DNA of 64,000 nucleotides from NCBI GenBank assembly GCA_021396245.1, contig WNYE01000026.1, positions 1-64,000 of the forward strand. Reading direction: 5' to 3'. The DNA comes from Sporothrix humicola. Taxonomy: Eukaryota > Ascomycota > Sordariomycetes > Ophiostomatales > Ophiostomataceae. The stretch's first letter is position 1. Each line of letters opens with the position of its first letter. A program made the translations under genes and the position numbers. The notes beneath the pieces are model-generated. The model saw nothing but the letters and a program-made list of their open reading frames with translations. It searched no databases and was not told the origin of the DNA. Positions 43,056 to 54,358 of the stretch are shown piece by piece.

Positions 43056-43343
43056 CCGGAGATCAGAAGGTGTCTGGCGCGCGGGGGAGGGGCAGCGGTC
43101 GATTACTGCCTTCGAGGGCCGGGAGCACAAAAGTACCAGTCGGGTCTCCTTGGTTCTTTGGGTTTCGTGTGATTTTTTGGCTTGAACTTGCGGAGTGGCG
43201 GATGGTCGGATAGGGGCGGATGTAAATAGTTGAGATGAGGAGGAGCTCGCTATACAAAAGAAAAGAGATGGAGTAGAATCTAAAAGTGCGGAATTCAAAA
43301 GAGGGTCTTGACAAAAAGAGGCTCCAATAAAGGTGCCAAAACA

Positions 43344-43371
43344 AATGCAAGAAAATGCAAGAAAATGCAAA
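43344..43371. repeat. ATGCAAGAAA tandem repeat (about 3 copies)
   Basis: Consecutive copies of a 10-bp unit, the last one ending in an A run, lie in the intergenic region upstream of the RING-finger gene. Confidence 0.75.
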
Positions 43372-44881
43372 AAAAGATGGTGTGAATGGCCGTGTATTGG
43401 CTGGAAGGAGGGCTACACGTGGACGTGAGCTGTGTGGTGCTGAGGTCTCAGATTCTGGCCCTACCAGAGGCAAGAGAAGCACGCAACGGCTGTTGGGATT
43501 CGGAGGTCTGATGATGCAGTTTGTGGTGGTTGGCGATAAGAGAAGAAGCGATGAAGAAGAGATGCATGTGCAAAGAGGAAAACGGGGGACAGAGGGGGAT
43601 GAGAAAAGGAAACGGTAAATAGTGAAGAGAAAAAAGGAGGAAAGAGCAGACGAGGTAAAAAAATAGGTTGAGTCGAGGAAGTCGAGGAGTCAACAAGGAA
43701 ACCACGATGCTGTGTTGCTGGGCCTAGATCGGGCAGGCACCACCCACTCTGCGCAGTTGTCAGCCTCGTCGCGTTGTGGTTTGTATTGTGTTTGGCCTCG
43801 ACCAGCGGAGAATAAACTGCCGTATTTTTGATAGAACACGCCAAGTTGCATTTGAATTTTAAAGTCACACTTCGTTTGCTTTATCTTTTCTTCTAAGTCC
43901 TGCCGATTCATTGTCCGGCGATGGAGACCGGCCAAGGCCGCCATCGTAGGACTGGGTGGGCGCCTGCCTTACAGGACTTTTACTTGTTGGATCGGGCAGG
44001 AGCTGCGATGGGAGCTGGGAAAGTGTCAAGCTTCAAAAAAAAAAAGCAGCTAAGAGCTATAGGGAGAATGCCCCGCTGCCGGCAGGTGCAAAAGTGCGTG
44101 ATTTGGACCAGGAACGCTCCTTCCCTTTGTTTTTGTTCTCTTCCTGCCTCCCGTTTGGTCGGATTTGGCGAGGGTGCGAAAAGGCAGTCAAGGAAGCGAC
44201 GACCAGTCACCGTGCGCCTTTCAAGCCACCTGAGAAAAATTGTCGGCAAGCCATGCGAGAGCAAGTGGTTGCCTGCAGGGGTTTGGTGAGTAAAAACAGA
44301 AGAAAAAAAAAGTCTACAGAAAGAGAAGGCACCGATGCACACTGCATATATGCTGCGGGAGTGCGATATGCGGTCATGCACCCGATACGCAATCGTTGTG
44401 TCTCTCCGGGCGCGCAGTGTGCCTCGTTGTGTAGCGTTTTCTGCGCACTCTTGGCCGGCCATTATCCAAACTTTGTGTCACTCCCGCCCAGTCGCCTTAC
44501 AGTCACTGTCTCGCGCCATTCCGTATATATCATAGCCGTGCCCATCTCTGCGAAGATGGAGAGATGGCTCTCGATATTTCGATTTGGCATCTGATAACGG
44601 TCTTCATGTGACTACATTTATCGTTTCTTATCTCTACAAAACATCACATGGACAGAAATACAGATAAAGGGTAATAGAATGAAGATGGAGATGAATGCAG
44701 ACAAGATTTTGGGGGATCTGTTGAAACAAATGAAAGCCGCCCATATAAACTGTGCTCGCTAGGAAAATGCTGCCTGGTAGCCTGGCTCAAAAATACAAAA
44801 TGCAGACTATGATGCCTGGATAATAAGAAATACGATATGAAAACACTCTGACTATCGTTCTGTTCGTACACACACAAAAGA

Positions 44882-45576
44882 CTATCGTCTTGATGGCTCA
44901 TCGTCGTCGCTGTCGTCCATAAACCCTTGTTCCAATCTGTGATGTTAGCAGGGCGCGCTTGCTGGTGATATGTCTGACTCCGGGACTGTGGACTCACTCT
45001 CTGCTCAACCGCGGCGCATCGTAGACAGCCGACCCGCCTCGCGGCAGCTCGTTTCGCCGCGCGCCGCCAGTGTTGGGCCGCATCGTGCCCAGCTCCTCGC
45101 CGACCTCGCCGTGGAGGTCGATGCCCAGCTCATCGTCGTCGGACAGCAGCTCGTCGTCGAGGTCGGCGGCGCGCCCGTTGCCACTTGCCGAGCTACTTCT
45201 AGGGCGACCGATTCCTCCGAACAGGATGCGTATCCGCTCGGCAACGCCGGTGTCGCCGCCATTGGCGGCCACGCGGTCGCGCCACGACGTGGTGGCTGTG
45301 GCCCGCGAGGCTCGCGAGAAGAAATGGCTGACAGACGCCTGCATGCGGTCTCGTAACGACAGGGTCTGGCTCGAAAGGGTGTCGATGGGAAGATAATGGC
45401 TGTAGCGGTTGCGGTAGTGCTGCCATACGGGGACGAGGACAAAGGTGAAGAGGACGAAGACGAGGAGGGCGATGACGGCGGGGAGGAAGAGGGTCTGTGA
45501 GGTTAGTGTGCGTTCTCGGAATTGTAGTAGACGTGGAGCTCGTGCTCACCTTGACGACCGAGAGAGTGCCGCCCAT
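44882..45576 (-). CDS. Small single-span membrane protein, conserved-looking, function unknown
   Basis: A three-exon model: 45576-45550, 45494-44998 and 44936-44882, giving 192 aa. All introns have strong signals (GTGAGC..CTAAC..ACAG, 55 nt; GTGAGT..GCTAAC..ACAG, 61 nt). The 9-codon first exon MGGTLSVVK splices to TLFLPAVIALLVFVLFTFVL, forming one N-terminal transmembrane helix followed by VPVWQHYRNRYSHYLPI. The rest is Ser/Arg/Ala-rich then acidic (DLDDELLSDDDELGIDLHGE). The final exon gives ELEQGFMDDSDDDEPSRR. Three exons that all keep frame, including two very short ones, argue that the gene is real. No family name comes to mind; an ER or vesicle membrane protein with a cytosolic acidic tail is inference. 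Confidence 0.8.
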
Positions 45577-48392
45577 CTTGGCAACAGGAACCCGTCAGCG
45601 GGCGGAAGCACTAGAAGCCGGCACGCCGGAGACGGAGTGCGGAAGTGGACAGGAGCCGAAGGATGTGCGGCGCGAAAGGAGGTTTCTTGAGAGGCCGCTT
45701 GAATAGATTCGAGAATACGTTTGGGACGCTTTCGACGTTGGCGACCTAAAGTGTGCCGTTGATCGTGGCTGGGTGCCGTCGTCGCAGACGATATCGAGAA
45801 AATGGGACGCCAAATGCCAAATGGCCAGCAAAGCAACTATCGACGTGCGAGGCGATTTCGATTACGATTGCAGACGATCTCCAATAATGTGGAATTATGG
45901 GGCCACGAAATGGGGTCCCTTGTTCTGGGCTCTGTCACACTGCTGTTGCAGGAGAATTACGACGCCTTTCACAAGGCCTGGACTGCCGCGCGACAGCGAT
46001 AGTAGTCTGTATTTTTAGCGGCTGGAGCCGCACGCAAGCCACGACAAGCCACTATTGGGGTTTTGGAGGACTCTGTGACAGACACAGACACAGACACCAA
46101 AATAAGAAGCCTCGCATTTGTGTAACACGGGTTGAGTCTGCAATTTCTTTTGAGCTCATAATTTTTATTGTATTTTTTGGAGACTGCCACGGAGTATTTT
46201 GCATGCCGTCATCCCGTTGTTTTGCTGTTGGTGGTCGGCATACTGCCAAGTACAGCTCCTGAGAGACTTTCTTATATCGGACGGAAGCATTTTCACGTGA
46301 CAGCGTGTGAATACCGCAAAGTCAAGAATCCCGTTTCCATGTCCGTTCGTTTTCGTCTTCATATTTCCTTCTTCTCCCTCTCTTCCTCAACATGGGAATT
46401 CTATTGCATTCTTCCAGCCTTTCATTCTTCTTCTTCTTTCCTGCCCTTCCGGACCCCTTTTCGACCGGAGATCAAATACTGGGGAATCCCTCCCTGCCCA
46501 ACGGCTGCTCCAAGAAACTCAAGTTGAAAGCCAGGCAAGCCAGGCACTAGTGCTGGAAGCTAGCGGCTACAGGTGTGGTGGTGTGTTTATGGCGGGGTAT
46601 TTCGGTGCTATTTGGGGTGACTTTCTGGATGATTTTGGGGCAGCTTTGATTAGGTGTAATTTTACAGCGGACGTCTACACAAAAATAGCAGGAATGACAG
46701 AAATAGCTGCCGGCCCGCTACGGCGCTACGCGTACTGTAATACGCAGTAATAATACGAGCCTGTTCGAGCTTGTTCGCCCTCATTTTACAGTGAGACAGT
46801 GCTGGGAACTGTAGAACACTGTCTGCTAGGATAGGCGTCGATGCAAACAAGACCATCGTAATTTCACATCCAAGAGGGACATCTGGTGATGCAAATTGGG
46901 CTCGCTGTGACGCAGATAACTCCAAGTAAACAAAGAAAAAGAGCAAATAAATAAAGAGAAACAGTTCCTGCGCAACCATCTCAGATAGAGTGTCACAGGC
47001 CTAGCTCTATATGCAGGGCGGGATATGCAGCGAACGTGCACATTGAACCCTTTCAGGGGCAGGGCCGCTGTAAGTGGTCGACAGTAGGCCTGGACCGGCC
47101 TGTATCGTATCTTTGGAGAGACGGTCTCTTCACACTGTATGCAGCTCGCATGGAAACGGCAGGTGTGGCCCGTTTGGGACTAGCGCTGAAGCACGGGCAG
47201 CTGGTGCTCTGGTTGGAAAACTGCCCCTGATGGGCCCGTGTTCAGTTCAGGGGGGCAGGTGGGAGAGAACGCAGAGAACAGAGGGGAAAGAACGAACGAA
47301 GAGAACGCAAAAGACGGCAGGAAAGACCAGAAAAGACCCTAGAAAAATAGAAGGAACGATTCACGGTATAGAAAAGACAGGGAAAGAATCAACAAGGGGG
47401 AAAAGGCAAGAGGACAGTTGAGAAAAAAAAGAGGAAAGAGGAATGATGGACGCCAGGACGCCAGGGGTTTGAGATGTGCTAATCCTGTTTCAGCCCATCG
47501 CCTCCACCACGACGGACCCCTTCGAGACACTGTGCCAGCAAAGAGCCACAGAAGCAAGGACCCAAACGACGAGAGGCGTGCCGTGTGGGAAGACATACGC
47601 AGCACAGTCTTTACCTGATCGAACAACATTGGCCAAACTGCCAAGAGTTGAAGACGACGAAAACAAGAGGAGAAGAAGACAACGGCGGAGAAGACGAAGA
47701 CCAAGAAGAAAACGACAAAGAACAGCAAACAACGACGACGACGACAGCGACAACAAACGAGCCCGACGAAAAAGGGGAAAGGGGGGACAAAGACAGCCTC
47801 CTCCCCATGTGACGCCCTCTCCCGACGTGACGGGCAAAACGAAGAGAAACTCTGACATTAGAACAGTCGGCGAAGCGTTTCTGCATCTGTTTCGAAACAT
47901 CACGACTTTCCGACGAGCATCGACTGTCCATTGACCTTGCCCGCGACGATTGTGTCTGCTGTCCTCTCAGCAGTGCAGGGACACCGCCTCGGCAGCCGAT
48001 AGATACACCCTGCGGTATCGAGCAAGGTACGTTCTGCTGTTCTCAGTTCCTCTTCCTATCTTCGTCATATTTTTCTCCTCCCTCTACCCTCACCCCTGCC
48101 AACTCATGCTAAATCGTGTTTATGCAGACCGAAACCGCCCCTGGCCCTCTGCCTGCCCGCCCCAAGGGACATGATGCGATCCGCCCGTCGTCTGAGACAG
48201 CACCGCATCCAGTGACTGAGAGAATAGAGAACAACGAGTCGAAGCTGAGGCTCTGAGGCCTTCTCGACGAACCGGCAAAAGCCATCAGCATCGATCATAC
48301 AGGCTCCACCACCCACGAACCGCGCACACCGCATACAACGACTGATATACCACTCGCCCACGTCTCGCTGACCGCCCGGTCTTCCCGCCGCC
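45577..48392. other. 2.8-kb divergent promoter/leader region, small membrane protein / formin
   Basis: This is the longest non-coding stretch of the window. A 66-codon + frame at 45802-46002 (contains ELWGHEMGSLVLGSVTLLLQ) looks somewhat protein-like but has no splice partner or known relative; I do not call it. The + strand is purine-rich at 47260-47450 and 47640-47800 and C/T-rich at about 48020-48110, as expected for the formin leader. Other frames are compositional. Confidence 0.5.
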
Positions 48393-51300
48393 ATGGCCGA
48401 CAAACAGTCCAGACAGTCGTCTGGCGGCAAGTCCTTTTTCTCGCGCGTCAAGCACAAGTCCGACCGCCGCAACACAAACGGCGACGAAGGCAGGTTCCTC
48501 GGGCCCCTCGACTTTGACGCCGCCAGCACCACCGGCTCCCGCACCTCGCGCCACTCCCACAACCGCGACTCCTCCGTCATCTCGCTCGACCGCCCCACCT
48601 CTCCCGAAGCCGGCATCAATATGATGGCCGGTGTCATGACCACAATCCCCTACGAATCCATCACTGCCGACCGCCGCTCACCCATCGCCGTCGACTACCT
48701 TCCCAAGAACGGAAACCCTCCAGGCTCCTCAAGTGGCCCCCCGACCGGCCGCGAGCCTCTCCCTCACCAGCTCAACAAAGCCACGAGCGACTTTCACCAA
48801 TATCCTTCCTTTGACCCTTCCTCCTCGACCGCGGCCGCCGCCGTTGCCGCCTCCATGTACGGCGCCGCACCCGCCGCGGGCAGCGCTGCCCACCTCTCGA
48901 ACAGCAGCCAGCTCTCCGGCCCGCGTCCACCACCGGGCCAGGGCGGCAACATGACCATGGCCTCGACCGGCCGCCAGACACAGCTGCAGCAATGGGGCCC
49001 GCCGCGAGAGAGCGCCGCGTTCCAGGCCGGCCCCGGCTCGCACAACTCGCGCTACAACTCGTACCAGACAACCTCAGGCGGCCGCAGCTCGACCGACCAC
49101 AACAGCATCTTCTCGGGCCTGCCGAGCGCATCTTCACAAAGCTCCTACGCATCACACCGCGAGTCGAATCGCTTAACAAAGTTCCCCTCGGGCGTTGGGG
49201 GTGCAGCGGGCGGCGGAATGGGGGGCGGTGGTGCGGGAGGTGGCACGCCCTCGCACGACGGCTTCAACCTGTCAAAACCCGAAGACGATATCGTCATTGA
49301 GCAAATGTTCCTGGCCCTCATGCAGAAGCGCGGCTGGCTCAACCTGCCCGAGCAGGCCCGCCGCCAGATGATCGCCTACCCACCCCTCAAAAAATGGACG
49401 CTCATCTACCAGGACCGCCTGAGCGAGTGGCAAGGCGAGCAGCGCCGCCGCCAGACCGCCCGCCCCGGCCAGTACCAGAACTTTGACGTCACGACCTACT
49501 CGGACGAAGAGGGCTCGCCCGAGTGGTACGTGCGCAAGATCATGGAGAATTCCCTAGATGCCAAGAACCTCGCCAGTCTCGAGGTCAACCTGCGCACCCA
49601 GCAGATCGGCTGGGTCAAGCGCTTTATCGAGTGCCAGGGCCAGGTCGCCCTGACCAATGTCTTACTGAAACTGAACCGCAAGAGCGCCCGCGGGCCTACC
49701 GCGCCCGACGTGCCCCGCGGCGACAAGGAGCTCGACCGCGAGTACGATCTCGTCAAGTGTCTCAAGGCCCTCATGAACAACAAGTTTGGCGCCGACGACG
49801 CCCTCGCGCACCAGCAGGTGCTCGTCGCCCTGACACTCTCCCTCATCTCGCCGCGCTTGTCGACACGCAAACTCGTCAGCGAAGTCCTGACGTTCCTGTG
49901 CCACTGGGACGACGGCAACGGCCATGTCAAGGTCATCCAGGCCATGGACAACGTCAAGAGCACGCAGGGCGAGACGGGCCGGTTCGACGCCTGGATGCGC
50001 ATTATTGAGGTCACTGTCGACGGCCGCGGCAAGATGGGCAGCATGGTGGGCGCCAGCGAAGAGGTCCGCAGCGGCGGCATCGGCATGGAGAACCTGTTGA
50101 TGGAATACTCGGTGGCCACGCTGATGCTCATCAACATGCTGGTCGACGCTCCCGAGCGCGACCTGCAGCTGCGCCTGCACATCCGCGCGCAGTTCATCGC
50201 CTGCGGCATCAAGCGCGTGCTCACCAAGATGGAGAACTTCCAGTATGACTTGATTGACAAGCAGGTCGAGCGCTTCCGGAGCAACGAGGCGATCGACTAC
50301 GAGGACATGCTGGAGCGAGAGAACAGCAGCATAAAGGACAATGTCGAGGGCGACCTCAAAGACTTGAATGATCCCGTCCAGATTGTCGACGCCATCCAGA
50401 CCCGCCTCAAGGGCTCGCGCACCCAGGACTACTTTGTCTCCGCCCTGCAGCACCTGCTGCTGATGCGCGACAGCGACGGCGAAGAGCGCCTGCGCATGTT
50501 CCAGCTCGTCGACGCCATGCTGAGCTACGTCGCCATGGACCGCCGCCTGCCGGACATGGACCTCAAGCAGAGCCTGAATTTCAGTGTCCAGAGCTTGTTG
50601 GACAAGCTGCACACGGACTCGGAGGCGCGCCAGGCTTTGGATGAAGCGCTCGAGGCTCGCCAGATCGCCGAGGCCGCCATGGCCGAGCGCGACGAGATGC
50701 GCGGCCGGCTCGAGCTAGGCGCCGACGGCCTGGTCGCAAAGATGCAGCGCCAGCTCGACGAGCAGACCCGCTTCATCGATGCACAGCGCCGCCAGGCCGA
50801 GGCCCTCAAGGCCGAAATCGACAGCGTCCAGACGCTGCGTGCCAAGGAGGCCCAGCGCAACGAACTCGAGACCCGTGAGCTGTACCTCATGCTGCGCGAC
50901 GCCCAAGACGTTGCCGCGTCAAACGCCGCCCAGTCCAAGGCCGGCGCTGCTGCCGTGCTGGCCACTGGCGGCACTGTCGACAAGACCAAGCTGGGAGACG
51001 ACGACCCGGTACTCATGCAAGGCATCCTGGACCGCGAGAAGCTCATGGACCGGCTGCGTATGCAGATCGAGCGCCAAAAGACGCAGTTCAAGCTCGAGGG
51101 CCGCGTCTGGGGCGATGCCGTCGGGCCCTCGGACCGCCTGCGCGCTCTCCGCGAAGAGATGGAGGGCTATGGCGGCGACGACGCCGGCGTCCCCGGCAGT
51201 CTGCTGGGTGTCGACGGCGGTGGCGCCAACATGTCGACCAACAGCGTGCTCGGCAGCGTCAACCGGCAGACCAAGATTGGCCGCAAACCTATCGGGGGTG

Positions 51301-53882
51301 CGCCTGGGTCTGGACCTGGTTCTGCTTCCAACATTCCGCCGAACGCTGGCGGCTCGCACTTTGACGACGACGACGACGAGGTTACGGGCGAAGATGGCGA
51401 TGTTGTCTACGAGAAGCCGCGCATGGTCGAGATCCGCCGCCCTGTCATGGACCCCAAGCAGCAGGCCGGTCTCCTCGGCGAGATTGTCGGCAAGGTCAAG
51501 CGGTACGAAGGCAGCGATTCCGAAGACGGCGATGGCGTCACCACAGGGCCCTCGCACCCCAGCCTCGAGTCCCAGTCGCCCGTCACGCCTCACGACGGCG
51601 ACGCGCCCAAGATCCAGATTACCGGTGCATCGCCCAACAGCGGAAGTGGTGCGCCACCACCCCCGCCTCCTCCGCCTCCCATGCCTGGTCAACTGCCCGG
51701 CGCCCCTCCCCCTCCACCACCTCCACCACCTCCGCCTGGCGGCCTTTTGCCAGGAGCTCCTCCACCGCCGCCTCCGCCACCACCTCCGCCAGGCGGTCTA
51801 CCCGGCGCCCCTCCTCCTCCTCCACCTCCGCCGCCTCCTCCTGGCGGTATTGCTGGCATGCCGCCACCACCACCGCCGCCCGCACCGCCCATGCCTGCGC
51901 CAGGCTCCATGTCGGGCCACTTCTTGTCCAAGCAGCCGACGTTTGAGCCGGTGCAGCCGACCGTGGGCCTGCCGGTGGTGAGACCCAAGAAGAAGCTCAA
52001 GGCGTTCCATTGGGAGAAAGTGGACGAGACTGTGACGACGCATTGGGCGGCGCACACGCCCTCGGCGGAAGAGCGCGAAGAGAAGTACATGGAGCTCAGC
52101 CGCAAGGGTATTCTGGACGAGGTAGAGAAGCTGTTCATGGCCAAGGAGACGAAGCTCATTGGCCAGGGCTCGAGCAAGAAGGACGACAAGAAGCAGATTA
52201 TCTCGAATGATCTGCGCAAGGCGTTTGAGATTGCGTTTGCCAAGTTCTCGCAGCACAGCGTCGACAAGGTGGCGCAGATGATTATCCACTGCGACCGCGA
52301 GGTGCTGGACAATCTAGTGGTGATGGACTTTTTGCAAAAGGACGACCTGTGCAACATCCCCGACAACGTGTCGAAGCAGCTGGCGCCGTACAGCAAAGAC
52401 TGGACGGGCCCGAAGACGGCCGAGGACACGCGCGAGATGGACCCGGCGGAGCTGACGCGGCAGGACCAGATCTATCTGCTCACGGCCTACGAGCTGCACC
52501 ACTACTGGAAGAGCCGGATGCGGGCGCTGGCACTGACGCGCAGCTTCGAGCCCGAGTACGACGAGATCATGGAGAGCATCCGGCAGGTGATGGAGGTGTC
52601 GGAGTCGATCCGCGACTCGGTGTCGCTGATGAACGTGCTGGGCCTGATTCTGGACATTGGCAACTACATGAACGACGCCAACAAGCAGGCGCGCGGCTTC
52701 AAGCTCAGCTCGCTCGCGCGCCTGGGCATGGTCAAGGACGACAAGAACGAGTCGACGCTCGCGGACCTGGTCGAGCGCATCGTGCGCCAGCAGTACCCCG
52801 AGTGGGAGTCGTTTGCGACAGACATTGCAGGCGTCGTGACGGCCCAGAAGATCAACATTGAGCAGCTGCAGGCGGACGCCAAGAAATACATCCTCAACAT
52901 CAACAGCGTGCAGCGCGCCTTTGACAGCGGCAACCTGTCGGACCCCAAGAAGTTCCACCCGCAGGACCGCGTCACGCAGGTCGTGCTGCCCGTCATGAAG
53001 GAAGCGCGCCGCAAGGCCGAGCAGATGGAACTGTACCTGGAGGAGATGATCCGCACGTACGACGACATTATGGCGTTCTACGGCGAGGACAGCCGCGACG
53101 AGAACGCGCGCCGCGACTTCTTTGCCAAGCTGGCGGCGTTTATCGGCGAGTGGCGCCGCTCGCGCGAGAAGAACATCTTGTACGAAGAACAGCGCCGCCG
53201 CAACGAGGCCAGCATGAAGCGCAAGCACGCTGCCCAGCTGAAACTGGGCGTGGGCGCAGGGGCTGGCGGCGAGGCCGGTGCCCTGCCGAGCCCGTCGAGC
53301 GCAGGCGCCATGGACAGCCTGCTCGAGAAACTGCGTGCCGCCGCACCACAGACCCGCGACCAGCGCGACCGTCGCCGCCGTGCCCGCCTCAAGGATCGGC
53401 ACCAGGTGCGCATCGCCTCGGGTCAGAAAATCCCGGACCTCAACGAGATCCCCGAAGCCGAGGCCAGCCTGCAGCAGAGGGGCGGACTGGAGTCGCCCAC
53501 GTCGGGCGGCGAGGGCCCGCCGAGCGTCGGCAGCATGCTGAGCCCAGTTATTGGCTCGCCACGGCCGGACGGCGGCGACGGTGCGGGCGACGAGGACGAT
53601 GTCGCTGCGCGTGCCGCTTTGTTGCTGCAAGGCATGCGCGGCGACGACGACGACGAGCTCGACGAGGAGCGGCGCGAGAGCCTGCGCAAGGCCCGGCGGC
53701 AAACGGCCGAGGCGGAGCGGCAGTCTCGGCGGCGACGACGCGACAAGGCGCAGAGCGGCGGCGGCGGGATAGCTGCCGACAGCGCGCCGTCGGGCGAGGC
53801 CACGCCTTCTACAGTAGAGGGACAAGCTGCAGCAGACGAGAGTGCGCCCTCAATACCTCAATTGCCGACGGAAGAGTCTTGA
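48393..53882 (+). CDS. Formin (Bni1/SepA type)
   Basis: A diaphanous-related formin that nucleates and elongates actin cables for polarised tip growth and septation under Rho GTPase control. A single exon gives 1829 aa. In order: disordered Ser/Gly-rich N-terminus (1-295); GBD/FH3 region starting at IVIEQMFLALMQKRGWLNLP and including EWYVRKIMENSLDAKNLASL (about 300-740); coiled coil (about 750-910); acidic linker; FH1 with several poly-Pro runs of 6-12 residues for profilin-actin (about 1085-1180); FH2 beginning KPKKKLKAFHWEKVDE (about 1195-1620), with the lasso and DIGNYMNDANKQARGFKLSS; and a C-terminal DAD-like basic segment near 1655 (DQRDRRRRARLKDRHQ). Autoinhibition through the N-terminal and DAD regions is inferred from the family. 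ATG 48393 has a good context (CCGCCATGG). Confidence 0.97.
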   Translation: MADKQSRQSSGGKSFFSRVKHKSDRRNTNGDEGRFLGPLDFDAASTTGSRTSRHSHNRDSSVISLDRPTSPEAGINMMAGVMTTIPYESITADRRSPIAVDYLPKNGNPPGSSSGPPTGREPLPHQLNKATSDFHQYPSFDPSSSTAAAAVAASMYGAAPAAGSAAHLSNSSQLSGPRPPPGQGGNMTMASTGRQTQLQQWGPPRESAAFQAGPGSHNSRYNSYQTTSGGRSSTDHNSIFSGLPSASSQSSYASHRESNRLTKFPSGVGGAAGGGMGGGGAGGGTPSHDGFNLSKPEDDIVIEQMFLALMQKRGWLNLPEQARRQMIAYPPLKKWTLIYQDRLSEWQGEQRRRQTARPGQYQNFDVTTYSDEEGSPEWYVRKIMENSLDAKNLASLEVNLRTQQIGWVKRFIECQGQVALTNVLLKLNRKSARGPTAPDVPRGDKELDREYDLVKCLKALMNNKFGADDALAHQQVLVALTLSLISPRLSTRKLVSEVLTFLCHWDDGNGHVKVIQAMDNVKSTQGETGRFDAWMRIIEVTVDGRGKMGSMVGASEEVRSGGIGMENLLMEYSVATLMLINMLVDAPERDLQLRLHIRAQFIACGIKRVLTKMENFQYDLIDKQVERFRSNEAIDYEDMLERENSSIKDNVEGDLKDLNDPVQIVDAIQTRLKGSRTQDYFVSALQHLLLMRDSDGEERLRMFQLVDAMLSYVAMDRRLPDMDLKQSLNFSVQSLLDKLHTDSEARQALDEALEARQIAEAAMAERDEMRGRLELGADGLVAKMQRQLDEQTRFIDAQRRQAEALKAEIDSVQTLRAKEAQRNELETRELYLMLRDAQDVAASNAAQSKAGAAAVLATGGTVDKTKLGDDDPVLMQGILDREKLMDRLRMQIERQKTQFKLEGRVWGDAVGPSDRLRALREEMEGYGGDDAGVPGSLLGVDGGGANMSTNSVLGSVNRQTKIGRKPIGGAPGSGPGSASNIPPNAGGSHFDDDDDEVTGEDGDVVYEKPRMVEIRRPVMDPKQQAGLLGEIVGKVKRYEGSDSEDGDGVTTGPSHPSLESQSPVTPHDGDAPKIQITGASPNSGSGAPPPPPPPPPMPGQLPGAPPPPPPPPPPPGGLLPGAPPPPPPPPPPPGGLPGAPPPPPPPPPPPGGIAGMPPPPPPPAPPMPAPGSMSGHFLSKQPTFEPVQPTVGLPVVRPKKKLKAFHWEKVDETVTTHWAAHTPSAEEREEKYMELSRKGILDEVEKLFMAKETKLIGQGSSKKDDKKQIISNDLRKAFEIAFAKFSQHSVDKVAQMIIHCDREVLDNLVVMDFLQKDDLCNIPDNVSKQLAPYSKDWTGPKTAEDTREMDPAELTRQDQIYLLTAYELHHYWKSRMRALALTRSFEPEYDEIMESIRQVMEVSESIRDSVSLMNVLGLILDIGNYMNDANKQARGFKLSSLARLGMVKDDKNESTLADLVERIVRQQYPEWESFATDIAGVVTAQKINIEQLQADAKKYILNINSVQRAFDSGNLSDPKKFHPQDRVTQVVLPVMKEARRKAEQMELYLEEMIRTYDDIMAFYGEDSRDENARRDFFAKLAAFIGEWRRSREKNILYEEQRRRNEASMKRKHAAQLKLGVGAGAGGEAGALPSPSSAGAMDSLLEKLRAAAPQTRDQRDRRRRARLKDRHQVRIASGQKIPDLNEIPEAEASLQQRGGLESPTSGGEGPPSVGSMLSPVIGSPRPDGGDGAGDEDDVAARAALLLQGMRGDDDDELDEERRESLRKARRQTAEAERQSRRRRRDKAQSGGGGIAADSAPSGEATPSTVEGQAAADESAPSIPQLPTEES
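51652..51890 (+). repeat. Proline-codon tandem repeats of the formin FH1 domain
   Basis: Repeating CCN-rich blocks encode poly-Pro runs separated by Gly-Gly-Leu/Ile or Pro-Gly-Ala units (PGAPPPPPPPPPPPGG type). Similar blocks recur at about 60-bp spacing, pointing to duplication of a Pro-run plus GG-linker unit. Confidence 0.85.
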
Positions 53883-54358
53883 GGCGTACGGGAGTGAGAA
53901 ACAGAACAATAGTTTGGTGTTGTTGCTGGGAGGAAACTTACAAAATGTGCATATGTATAATTAATATCTGTCTTTATCTGCGTCTTTCTTTCCCCCCTTT
54001 TTCCTTCTTTCGCCTTTTCTTTTTACTCTTTTTACTATCTCCTTTTATTTTTTTCTGTCTCTCTTGGGAGGTTTCGGGCATAGAGATCGGGAGGCTGAGA
54101 TCAAACACGAGAGTTTGCGTGTCTATTTTGGAATTTACTGCTCTTTCATTGTGTTCCTTTTCTGCGTTGATTCTGCGTTGAACTTCTTGCGGTACATAAG
54201 CCTGTCACATTTCAGTCAATTCATCTACATTCATTCCTAATCATTCACTCAACCTTGTCAGATCAAACTCGGGTATATTCGTGATAGTAAATGCAGTGTC
54301 TGATATACAACGTTCCCTTAAAATCTCCCTATCTTCTTTTCTCATTTTTCTTCTTCTT
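53883..54358. other. Convergent 3' spacer, formin / MMTAG2-like
   Basis: T- and C-rich sequence on the + strand after the formin stop (53980-54060). It is expected to carry both 3' UTRs; no gene is visible. Confidence 0.65.

Larger units (their letters stand above)
42534..44881. other. Long spacer upstream of RING-finger gene
   Basis: About 2.3 kb without a supported gene. It contains a short AAGCTCTGG repeat patch and an ATGCAAGAAA triplet repeat (separate entries). Frames at 43044-43482 (-), 43461-43944 (-) and 43921-44594 (+) are mostly compositional (C/T or A/G biased) and lack any domain. The segment just above 42533 should be the RING gene leader. The segment near 44700-44881 should be the 3' UTR of the small membrane protein gene. 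Confidence 0.5.

Noticed and set aside
45802..46002. 66-codon + frame with a somewhat protein-like sequence
   Set aside because: Short, no relatives recognised, no splice signals tying it to other exons; left as a weak candidate only.
47476..47934. 152-codon Arg/Asp-rich frame before the formin
   Set aside because: Purine-run composition in a likely leader; both strands stay open because of the bias.
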